Source: Spirochaetota bacterium
Lineage (GTDB): Bacteria > Spirochaetota > JAHITG01
DNA: 9,597 bases
NCBI GenBank assembly: GCA_018817865.1
Contig: JAHITG010000240.1
Location: forward strand, 1 to 9,597
Direction: 5' to 3'
A program made the translations under genes and the position numbers. Under the pieces are notes generated by a model. That model worked only from the letters and a program-made list of their open reading frames with translations, did no database searches and was not told the DNA's origin. Each line of letters opens with the position of its first letter. Positions within the stretch are counted from its first letter, which is position 1. Below, in pieces: positions 1 to 6,125 of this stretch.

Positions 1-2217
1 ATAAACAGAAAAGGAATAATAACTTCCGTAAATACCTTATTAGTAAAAACATCAGGCTATTCAATAGATAAATACATAGGAATGCACTTTTCAAAAATAA
101 ATGTATTTGGGGAACAGAAACAGGCCATACCCACATATATAAAAATATTCAACTCCGCATTAAAAGGTAAAACCCCTAAGCCGTTTATAGTAACATGGTA
201 CCATAAAGACGGCTCACTCCATTGGAGCGAAACTTATATAAGTATTATTAAATCCAACAAATTGCCCTCTCTTTTCCTGGTTTCCTTCAGAGACATTACA
301 GAAAAAATAAAAACTGAAAATGCCCTGAAAAAATCAGAGCAAACCTATCGTGAAATCTTTAATAACAGCAGTGATGCAATATTTGTTCACGACCTAAAAA
401 CCGGAAAAATAGTGGATGCTAATAAAGTAACATGTCAGACTTTCGGGTATTCTCAGAATGAAATAAAAAAATTAGCTGTAGGTGATTTAAGTATAAACAA
501 ACCACCTTATACTACAAAAGAAGCTATTCAATGGATAGAAAAAGCAGCAAAAGAAGGCCCGCAATATTTTGAATGGCTTGCTAAGGATAGAAAAGGTAAT
601 CTGATTTGGCGTGAAAACAGTTTAGTATGCGCAAATGTTGCAGGTATCGACAGAGTTCTAGTCTTCTCCCGGAATATTAATAAAAGAAGGAAAGCCGAGG
701 AAGCGCTTAAAAAAAGCGAAGAACTTTACAGAAATCTGTTTGAAACCAGCCTGGTTGGTTTATGGAGGACCGGAATAACAGACGGGAAATTCATCAATGC
801 CAACAAGACTTGTGCTGATATTGTTGGTGTTGAATCAGCTGAAGAATTAATAAAAAAATATAAAACAAGCGACCTATATCCTCCGAAAAAAAGAGCTGAA
901 TTGATCGCAAAATTAAAAAAAGAGGGTTTTGTTACAAATTATGAAATTCACTGCACGATGGCAGACAAATCCGAAAAAGATATAGCAATATCCGCAAAAA
1001 TATATCCTGATAACGACTATATTGAAGGTGCTCTGATTGATATTACAGAACGTAAAAAACTTCAGGAACAGCTTATCCAGTCAGAGAAACTGGCAGCAGT
1101 CGGGCAAATGGTCTCAGGGATTGCACATGAATTTAATAATCTCCTTACGATCATTCAGGGAACTGTTGAACTTGCAAAATTATCAGAAGGAAATAACAAG
1201 AAAATAATACAGTGTTCAAACACTATTGAAAAGCAGACAAAGAGGGGGGCTGACATTGTAAATACCATGATGGCTTATATAAGATCTACAGTCCCAAAAA
1301 AGGAATTATCTGACATCGGCCGTATAATTAATGAGGTATTAAAATTGCAGAAGAGGTCTCTTAATCTTGAAAATATTAATGTAATAAAAAAATATAATAA
1401 TAAAAATAAAATTATGATCAACAGGAATCAATTCCAGCAGGTGTTTTTAAACCTTATTATTAATGCCCGCCACGCAATAAAACCTAAAAAAAAGGGTACG
1501 CTTAAAATTATTATTAATAAGGATAAAAAAAACATGTTTATATCGATCCAGGATAACGGTACAGGTATAGACGATAAAATTAAAAAGAGTATTTTTAATC
1601 CCTTTTTTACTACGAAGAGGACAAAAGCATCAGATAAATTCGGGATCAAAGGAACCGGGCTTGGCCTATCTGTCACATATACTATAATTAAAAATCATAA
1701 CGGGACAATATCTGTTGACAGCAGAAAAAACGAAGGTACATCTTTTATGATCACACTGCCTGTTACTGGTATTAATAAGGAAACTAAAACATCAAAGAAA
1801 ACAAGAAAAAATATATATAAATTAAAAAAAGCAAAAGAATTAAATATCCTTATTATAGATGATGAAAAAGCTATAACATCCCTTCTGCGGAATAGCCTTA
1901 AAAAGCATAATTTCAAAAACATTACAACTTCAAATTCAGGGAAGAAAAGCCTTGATCTGTTCAGGCAGAGATCCTTTGATACAGTATTTCTGGATATGCT
2001 GTTACCGGATATGGAAGGTGAAGAGATCCTGAAAGAAATGAAAAAGATCGATCCCCATGTTCCTGTGATCTTTTTCACAGGCCAGATAGGTATTGAACTG
2101 GATAAATTAAAAAATAAAAATGTTTATGAAATAATTCATAAACCATTTAAAATAGCAGAAGTGATCGAACTTTTAAATAATATCGTCCGGGACAAAAAAA
2201 GAGAGAAGGCTGATTAA
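1..2217 (+). CDS. Multi-PAS hybrid sensor histidine kinase with C-terminal receiver domain (5' end outside window)
   Basis: The reading frame is open from base 1, and the sequence before the first ATG (82) already reads as PAS domain, so the true start lies upstream. Domains in order: a partial PAS ending near 300 (VSFRDITE), PAS 2 (about 340-690), PAS 3 (about 715-1050, ending DITERKK), a dimerisation/phosphoacceptor region with H-box IAHEFNN (His codon 1126-1128), an HATPase domain with N-box (1450-1479), DNGTGI (1552-1569), FFTTK (1603-1617) and GTGLGLS (1651-1671), a Lys-rich linker, and a receiver (about 1846-2190) with IIDDE, phosphoacceptor Asp at 1993-1995 (FLDML), FFTG, and Lys at 2140-2142 (HKPF). 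All key catalytic residues are present, so the kinase should be active. No membrane segment or HPt domain is visible; the receiver may pass phosphate to a separate HPt protein or gate the kinase. The signal sensed is unknown. Base composition is markedly AT-rich compared with downstream genes. Confidence 0.95.
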   Translation: MNRKGIITSVNTLLVKTSGYSIDKYIGMHFSKINVFGEQKQAIPTYIKIFNSALKGKTPKPFIVTWYHKDGSLHWSETYISIIKSNKLPSLFLVSFRDITEKIKTENALKKSEQTYREIFNNSSDAIFVHDLKTGKIVDANKVTCQTFGYSQNEIKKLAVGDLSINKPPYTTKEAIQWIEKAAKEGPQYFEWLAKDRKGNLIWRENSLVCANVAGIDRVLVFSRNINKRRKAEEALKKSEELYRNLFETSLVGLWRTGITDGKFINANKTCADIVGVESAEELIKKYKTSDLYPPKKRAELIAKLKKEGFVTNYEIHCTMADKSEKDIAISAKIYPDNDYIEGALIDITERKKLQEQLIQSEKLAAVGQMVSGIAHEFNNLLTIIQGTVELAKLSEGNNKKIIQCSNTIEKQTKRGADIVNTMMAYIRSTVPKKELSDIGRIINEVLKLQKRSLNLENINVIKKYNNKNKIMINRNQFQQVFLNLIINARHAIKPKKKGTLKIIINKDKKNMFISIQDNGTGIDDKIKKSIFNPFFTTKRTKASDKFGIKGTGLGLSVTYTIIKNHNGTISVDSRKNEGTSFMITLPVTGINKETKTSKKTRKNIYKLKKAKELNILIIDDEKAITSLLRNSLKKHNFKNITTSNSGKKSLDLFRQRSFDTVFLDMLLPDMEGEEILKEMKKIDPHVPVIFFTGQIGIELDKLKNKNVYEIIHKPFKIAEVIELLNNIVRDKKREKAD

Positions 2218-2262
2218 TGTATTTAAACCCTGCTATCAATATTAAACCATACATATATATTC

Positions 2263-2268
2263 TATAAT
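2263..2268 (+). promoter_or_regulatory. Candidate -10 element just ahead of the TfoX-domain gene
   Basis: A perfect TATAAT hexamer ends 7 nt before the ATG at 2276. No good -35 hexamer sits 16-18 nt upstream (TATTAA or ATTAAA at best). If used, transcription would begin at or within a base or two of the start codon, giving a leaderless mRNA. The region is very AT-rich, so a chance match is quite possible. Confidence 0.3.
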
Positions 2269-2275
2269 TAAAAAA

Positions 2276-2611
2276 ATGGCGGTAAGCGAAAGTTACAGAG
2301 AATATGTTATTGAACAGCTGGAAAAAGTAAGGCCTGTTACTTATAAAAAAATGTTCGGCGGAGTGGGATTATACTCCGAGAACCTCTTTTTTGCTTTGAT
2401 CTCCGGTGATGTCCTGTATTTCAAAACAGATGATTCAAACCGGGGCGATTTTGAAGCCCTGGATATGGAACCGTTCCGGCCTTATGGAAAAAAATCTTAT
2501 GCCATGCAGTATTATGAGGTCCCGATCGATGTACTGGAAGACCCTGAAAAGCTATCCCTCTGGATGAACAGATCCTTAGATGTGGCAAGAAAAAAATCCT
2601 CTTCCAAATAA
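2276..2611 (+). CDS. TfoX/Sxy N-terminal domain-containing protein
   Basis: This 111-residue protein matches the TfoX N-terminal domain along its whole length. Recognisable pieces are the start ESYREYVIEQLE, the conserved KMFGGVGLY segment (about residues 24-32), LYFKTDD, the FRPYGKKSYAMQYYEVP segment and a C-terminal helix ending in a Lys/Ser-rich tail. The C-terminal domain found in gamma-proteobacterial TfoX/Sxy competence regulators is absent; such single-domain proteins are common and their role is mostly unknown, so competence should not be assumed. It lies 58 nt after the kinase gene. No Shine-Dalgarno sequence precedes the ATG; the leader is almost all A and T. The next in-frame Met is K-M-FGG inside the conserved domain, so the 2276 start is the only reasonable one. 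Confidence 0.85.
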   Translation: MAVSESYREYVIEQLEKVRPVTYKKMFGGVGLYSENLFFALISGDVLYFKTDDSNRGDFEALDMEPFRPYGKKSYAMQYYEVPIDVLEDPEKLSLWMNRSLDVARKKSSSK

Positions 2612-2651
2612 AAAAATTAATTGTATCTATTATAATCTATTTATTTAAATA

Positions 2652-2717
2652 AGGGTTCGATACCCTAAAGGACTCGATACCCTTCCGGGCAGGCTACGCA
2701 CTAAATCGAGCCCCTCC
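2652..2717. repeat. GC-rich structured island with direct and inverted repeats between the TfoX-domain gene and purH
   Basis: A block of about 65 bp, much richer in G and C than its flanks, contains a 10-bp direct repeat TCGATACCCT at 2657-2666 and 2674-2683 (17-nt period). The segment ATCGAGCCC (2705-2713) can pair with either 2653-2661 (GGGTTCGAT, nine pairs with one G-U) or 2670-2678 (GGACTCGAT, eight pairs with one mismatch). A small hairpin CCC-TTCC-GGG lies at 2680-2689. A T-run (2719-2723) follows, so one fold could act as a weak terminator for the upstream gene. It resembles the short palindromic repeats dispersed in many bacterial genomes, but only one copy is visible here. Confidence 0.5.
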
Positions 2718-2770
2718 ATTTTTAATATAAAAAAAATCGCTCTTCTCTATCATTAATTTATACTTTTTTA

Positions 2771-2798
2771 TTGACTTAAAAAAGAATAGCTGTATGTT
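2771..2798 (+). promoter_or_regulatory. Probable sigma70-type promoter of purH
   Basis: TTGACT (2771-2776) and TATGTT (2793-2798) are separated by 16 nt, with TG directly ahead of the -10. Transcription would start near 2805, leaving a leader of about 30 nt that contains the purH ribosome-binding site. The -10 overlaps the upstream in-frame ATG at 2794, which argues against that ATG as the start. Confidence 0.55.
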
Positions 2799-2822
2799 AA
2801 TTCCATTATTCATTAAAGTGAC

Positions 2823-2828
2823 AAGGAG
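2823..2828 (+). promoter_or_regulatory. Ribosome-binding site that fixes the purH start
   Basis: AAGGAG lies 7 nt before the ATG at 2836, the usual spacing. This selects 2836 over the in-frame ATG at 2794, which has no such site. Confidence 0.85.
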
Positions 2829-2835
2829 CACCATC

Positions 2836-4386
2836 ATGAAAGTCCAAACAGCCCTTATCAGCGTTTATGATAAAACCGGGATCGTCCCGTTCGCAAGGGA
2901 GCTTCACAAGCTCGGCGTAAAGATCATGTCCACAGGCGGAACAGCCAACCTGCTGATAAAGAACAATATCCCTGTTGTGAAGCTGGAATCCTATACCGGC
3001 TTACCGGAGATCCTGGACGGTCGCGTCAAGACCTTATGCTATAAAGTATTCGGCGGACTGCTTGCCATGCGTGACAACAAAGAACATGTAAAACAGATGG
3101 AGGAACTTCAGATCAATTCCATCGACATGGTGGTTGTCAACCTCTACCCCTTTGAAAAGATGATGAAGAAAAAAGGGCTCTCCCTGGATGAAATGATAGA
3201 ATATATCGATATCGGAGGCAATTCCCTTTTAAGGGCATCGGCAAAAAATTATAAATTCGTGCTCCCGATCTTCTCAAGCAAATTCTATAATGATATTATA
3301 AAACTCTTAAAAGAGAAGAAGGATGTGCCCTTTGAATACAGGCTCAACCTGGCCAAGGAGACTTTTCTTTTTACCTCCTATTACGATAATCTCATACACC
3401 AGTACCTTTCAGAAAAAACGGAGAAGACCTTGTACCCGGCAAACAAGACCCTCTTTCTGAAAAAAATGCAGAACCTGCGGTACGGTGAAAACCCCCACCA
3501 GAACGCATCGCTTTACTCCATTAAGAACAGCAACAAGATACAGTTCAAACAGCTCCACGGGAAAGAATTATCTTTCAACAATATCGTGGATTTTTATGCC
3601 ACGGCCAATGCCTGTGCCGAGCTGGATAAATACTTTAAAAAGACAGCCTGCGTCATTGTCAAGCACCGCAACCCGTGCGGAGCAGCGCTCAGTGATTCTG
3701 TCAGTTCAGCTTACAGCAAAGCCCTGCAGGGTGACCCGGTCTCGGCTTATGGAGGGATCATTGCCGTAAATAAAAAGATGGACCTGAAGACGGCCAAACA
3801 GATCAATACCCGTTTTTATGAGATCGTGGTGGCAAAAGATTATGAGTCTTCCGCCTTAAAAGAATTGAAGAAGAAAAAGAACCTCCGTATCCTGAAGATC
3901 GCGGATTATTCATCGTTCCTCAAAAAAAATTCCGTCTTCAACTCCTACGGCAACCTGCTCCTGGTCCAGGACAAGGATAATGAGCTCTTTACCGAATTAA
4001 AGACCGTAACCAAAAAGAAAACGACTCCCAAAGACATCGAAGAACTGAAATTCGCATGGATCATCTGCAAGCATGTTAAATCCAATGCTATTATCTTTAC
4101 AAAGAACATGCAGGTATGCGGGATCGGCGCGGGACAGATGAGCAGGATCGATTCAACCAACTTCGCTGCCATCAAAGCAAAACAGGCGGGGCTCTCATTA
4201 AAGGATGCTTATCTTGCATCAGATGCCTACTTCCCTTTCAAGGACAGCATTGCACTGGCGGCAAAATATAATATTAAAGCCGTTATTCAGCCGGGCGGGT
4301 CCATCCGGGATGAAGAAGTAGTTCAGGAAGCCGATAAAAAGAAGATCAGCATGGTCTATACTGCCATGCGTCACTTTAACCATTAA
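2836..4386 (+). CDS. purH: Bifunctional AICAR formyltransferase / IMP cyclohydrolase (PurH)
   Basis: This 516-residue cytosolic enzyme carries out the last two steps of de novo purine synthesis: formyl transfer from 10-formyl-tetrahydrofolate to AICAR, then ring closure of FAICAR to IMP. Length is typical of the family. The N-terminal MGS-like cyclohydrolase domain shows ALISVYDKTG (6-15), STGGT (32-36), GRVKTL (62-67), NLYPFE, DIGG and SAKN. The transferase domain shows RYGENPHQ (215-222), LHGKELSFNN, the VKHRNPCG segment with the catalytic Lys-His pair at 276-277, GDPVSAYGG, FPFKDS, PGGSIRDEE and the C-terminal MRHFNH. One oddity: the usual KTLHP is KTLCY here (Cys68-Tyr69, codons 3037-3042), while the Lys, Tyr, Asp and Lys residues normally tied to cyclisation remain. 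The start at 2836 is set by the AAGGAG site and begins in the family's standard place. No other pur gene is nearby, and no clear terminator precedes the next gene. Confidence 0.97.
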   Translation: MKVQTALISVYDKTGIVPFARELHKLGVKIMSTGGTANLLIKNNIPVVKLESYTGLPEILDGRVKTLCYKVFGGLLAMRDNKEHVKQMEELQINSIDMVVVNLYPFEKMMKKKGLSLDEMIEYIDIGGNSLLRASAKNYKFVLPIFSSKFYNDIIKLLKEKKDVPFEYRLNLAKETFLFTSYYDNLIHQYLSEKTEKTLYPANKTLFLKKMQNLRYGENPHQNASLYSIKNSNKIQFKQLHGKELSFNNIVDFYATANACAELDKYFKKTACVIVKHRNPCGAALSDSVSSAYSKALQGDPVSAYGGIIAVNKKMDLKTAKQINTRFYEIVVAKDYESSALKELKKKKNLRILKIADYSSFLKKNSVFNSYGNLLLVQDKDNELFTELKTVTKKKTTPKDIEELKFAWIICKHVKSNAIIFTKNMQVCGIGAGQMSRIDSTNFAAIKAKQAGLSLKDAYLASDAYFPFKDSIALAAKYNIKAVIQPGGSIRDEEVVQEADKKKISMVYTAMRHFNH

Positions 4387-4391
4387 AAATA

Positions 4392-4419
4392 TTGACATTC
4401 CAATAGAATTTAATATATC
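4392..4419 (+). promoter_or_regulatory. Candidate promoter for the three-gene membrane/SUKH group
   Basis: A perfect TTGACA (4392-4397) begins 6 nt after the purH stop codon. The best-spaced -10 is TATATC (4414-4419, 16-nt spacer, four of six matches). Transcription would start about 4426-4427, essentially at the ATG (4427), giving a leaderless or nearly leaderless message. No Shine-Dalgarno sequence is present. Confidence 0.45.
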
Positions 4420-4426
4420 TGTATTA

Positions 4427-4816
4427 ATGAAAAAGATCATTTTCATCGTTATTGAATCGATCATTATTCTTTTTCTGCTTCTACTCATATTCACCCAGCT
4501 GCTCGGGGTCACATGGTCAAATAAAATTCTTTTTACATCAAAACAGCCGAAAAATATTGATTACCATTCCTATGATCCTTATTCTCTGTACATCATCAGG
4601 CAGACCGAGACTTTCGGGCATAAATACATTATCATGGTCTCAAAAGATGCGGAGCCCTCCTACGGACACGTGATAAATCATATCGATCCCTATATTTTAC
4701 GGGATGCGGAATGTAAAGTAACAAAGGTGAAATGGATGAAAACAGGGATCGAAGTAGAGATGTACCTGAATCATAAACTCTTTATTCCCGATAAAGCTTT
4801 CACCGGAGGCAGATAA
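4427..4816 (+). CDS. Small single-pass membrane-anchored protein of unknown function
   Basis: I do not recognise a named family. The 129-residue product starts with two lysines and a long hydrophobic helix (about residues 4-28, rich in Ile and Leu), which is either an uncleaved anchor or a signal peptide; no convincing cleavage site follows. The remaining 100 residues form a small soluble, probably extracytoplasmic domain with beta-strand-like alternation. Its end, KLFIPDKAFTGGR, looks like a conserved family signature rather than a random tail. It is the first of three closely spaced genes: 8 nt separate it from the next, whose ribosome-binding sequence lies inside its last codons, so the two are probably co-translated. 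The ATG has no Shine-Dalgarno sequence and may be leaderless. Cotranscription with purH by read-through is also possible (40-nt gap). Confidence 0.8.
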   Translation: MKKIIFIVIESIIILFLLLLIFTQLLGVTWSNKILFTSKQPKNIDYHSYDPYSLYIIRQTETFGHKYIIMVSKDAEPSYGHVINHIDPYILRDAECKVTKVKWMKTGIEVEMYLNHKLFIPDKAFTGGR

Positions 4817-4824
4817 TTACGATC

Positions 4825-5370
4825 ATGAGTACAGGCCTTTTGTCACGAGTAAACAAAAGTATAAAAGAGTGGCCATGGTTCGTGGACTGGAAATGGGTCA
4901 TGGTCCTGGCTTTTCTCTCCTTATCATCATATTTCTTTGCTGTTTATCCGTGTTTTTTAGGAAGTTATGTCTATAAAGTACTGCCTCTTATAAAACCATG
5001 CCAGTGGGGAAAGCTGATCGCCATCTATATGGCCGGGATAGCGCTATCCCATATCGTTATTCATTTTACTCTTATCGGCACAAGGTTCCTTTTTAAAATG
5101 GACCAGCCCATCGAATTCAAGCCTCACATGCTGTGGCCGGCCATTCTGGTGGGATTCTGTGAAGCCGGGCTCTATCCCACAGCATGGATCATCAAACAGC
5201 CGGATTTTATTGCTATCTGGCTGATCATCAAGACCGCGGGCCAGTGGGACTACTGGAAGGACCGAAAGATCGGACGGATGCGGTTCAACATGTTCCTGAT
5301 AGGAAATGCCCTTATGATCGGTTTCGGATATATCATCTATAAATTAATAAAAATATGGGTTCTTCCATAA
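4825..5370 (+). CDS. Polytopic membrane protein of unknown function
   Basis: The 181-residue protein has a short basic N-terminus, then four or five hydrophobic segments at about residues 24-46, 62-90, 102-123, 127-138 (short) and 155-180. Between the last two lies a charged, Trp-rich stretch (QWDYWKDRKIGRMRFN, 140-155), likely cytoplasmic, leading into FLIGNAL. The arrangement of FIAIWL, the AGQW-W stretch, GR-RFN and FLIGNAL reminds me of a widespread family of hypothetical bacterial membrane proteins, but I cannot name it. No catalytic motif or transporter signature is evident. The only purine-rich site, GGAGG (4805-4809), is 15 nt before the ATG, longer than ideal, and lies within the upstream gene, which suggests translational coupling. 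It is followed 21 nt later by the SUKH gene. The real-gene call rests on coherent membrane topology and operon position. Confidence 0.85.
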   Translation: MSTGLLSRVNKSIKEWPWFVDWKWVMVLAFLSLSSYFFAVYPCFLGSYVYKVLPLIKPCQWGKLIAIYMAGIALSHIVIHFTLIGTRFLFKMDQPIEFKPHMLWPAILVGFCEAGLYPTAWIIKQPDFIAIWLIIKTAGQWDYWKDRKIGRMRFNMFLIGNALMIGFGYIIYKLIKIWVLP

Positions 5371-5379
5371 CAGACATTT

Positions 5380-5384
5380 GGGGA
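5380..5384 (+). promoter_or_regulatory. Ribosome-binding site favouring a TTG start for the SUKH gene
   Basis: GGGGA lies 7 nt before TTG (5392) but 16 nt before the first ATG (5401). Spacing therefore favours TTG, which would add three residues (Met-Ile-Thr). Both starts are in the same frame and the conserved domain is unaffected. Confidence 0.5.
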
Positions 5385-5391
5385 TCTTTAT

Positions 5392-6054
5392 TTGATCACT
5401 ATGAATTTTGATACGATCATAAAAAATCTGGAGAATGCGATCAAGGCCTGCTATAACCTCGGGGGAACACATCATAAAATTAATCTGGGAAAGCCTGCCT
5501 CTTCCGGCGAATGTGAAGAAGTCGAAGGGAAACTGGGAAACAGTATCCCGGAGGGGCTGAAACGAGTAATATCGGAATTTGCATCAAGTATAGAATTTGA
5601 CTGGTTCCTTCCGGGCAACATGGTCCCTCCCCCTCCTTTTGACCATATCTCCAGCGGTTATCTGAGCTGGAACATTAAAAAATTATTTGATCTCGAAGCA
5701 AACCGGAAAAGCTGGATCGACACGGTCTTTACGGACCCCGAAGATAAATATGCCCGGCTGTGGCATCATTCATTCAGCTTTATGTCCATCGTGAACGGTG
5801 ATATGCTGGCCATTGATACGACACGATCCAATGACGGCCCTGTTGTATACTTGAGTCATGAAAAAAGCATGGCTCACGGTTATGTGCTGGCAGAAAACTT
5901 TTTGACATTTATAAGCAACTGGTCTGAACTCGGTTGCCCCGGGCCTGAATTCTGGCAGATGATGCCTTTTATAGGATCAAACACAAGCGGGATCGATCCT
6001 GAATGTCCGAATGCTCTTCAATGGAAAGAATGGTTCGGAATAAAAAATAATTGA
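5392..6054 (+). CDS. SMI1/KNR4 (SUKH superfamily) domain protein
   Basis: The 220-residue soluble protein has the SUKH pattern. An N-terminal helix is followed by PASSGECEEVEGKLG and SIPEGLK (about 35-57), the usual opening of the domain. A central part with Trp, Phe and Pro leads to FMSIVNGDMLAIDT and GPVVYLSH strands, then LAENFLTFISNW. The tail has GCPGPEFW and GIDPECPNALQWKEWFG, which I associate with a common bacterial subgroup. SUKH proteins often serve as immunity proteins in polymorphic toxin systems, but many members have no known partner, and no toxin gene is visible in this window. It follows the polytopic membrane protein by 21 nt and ends the group. The start is TTG at 5392 by ribosome-binding-site spacing; ATG at 5401 is the alternative. 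No signal peptide or membrane segment is present, so it is probably cytoplasmic. Confidence 0.85.
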   Translation: MITMNFDTIIKNLENAIKACYNLGGTHHKINLGKPASSGECEEVEGKLGNSIPEGLKRVISEFASSIEFDWFLPGNMVPPPPFDHISSGYLSWNIKKLFDLEANRKSWIDTVFTDPEDKYARLWHHSFSFMSIVNGDMLAIDTTRSNDGPVVYLSHEKSMAHGYVLAENFLTFISNWSELGCPGPEFWQMMPFIGSNTSGIDPECPNALQWKEWFGIKNN

Positions 6055-6112
6055 TCAGCAGGAGAAGCACGTGCATACTTATACAGTACTTCTATTTCTA
6101 TAAATAATCAGT

Positions 6113-6120
6113 AAAGGAGG
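6113..6120 (+). promoter_or_regulatory. Strong ribosome-binding site of the DUF4139 gene
   Basis: AAAGGAGG, a near-perfect anti-16S match, ends 5 nt before the ATG at 6126. It is the strongest such site in the window and suggests high translation. A weak promoter-like pair (TTGATC 6051-6056, CATACT 6074-6079, 17-nt spacer) overlaps the end of the upstream gene. Confidence 0.85.
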
Positions 6121-6125
6121 AATCT

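Noticed and set aside
82..84. ATG at 82 as the start of the histidine kinase
   Set aside because: The frame is open to base 1 and the preceding 27 codons already encode PAS sequence, so the gene is truncated by the window edge.
2652..2667. GGGTTCGATACCC resembles a tRNA T-arm
   Set aside because: Only four pairs form, and no acceptor, D or anticodon arm or matching upstream sequence is present. It is part of a direct repeat instead.
2794..2835. Upstream in-frame ATG for purH
   Set aside because: It overlaps the predicted -10 element, lacks a ribosome-binding site and would add 14 residues not typical of PurH. ATG 2836 has AAGGAG at ideal spacing.
3485..3769. Second + strand frame inside purH
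   Set aside because: It overlaps conserved PurH transferase motifs and its product is low-complexity with no family resemblance.
4452..4673. Overlapping + strand frame inside the 4427 gene
   Set aside because: The 4427 frame has a promoter, coherent anchor-plus-domain design and a natural junction with the next gene; the alternative has none.
6067..6074. GCACGTGC palindrome upstream of the DUF4139 gene as an operator
   Set aside because: It is only 8 bp, there is no well-supported promoter next to it, and such a palindrome is likely by chance.
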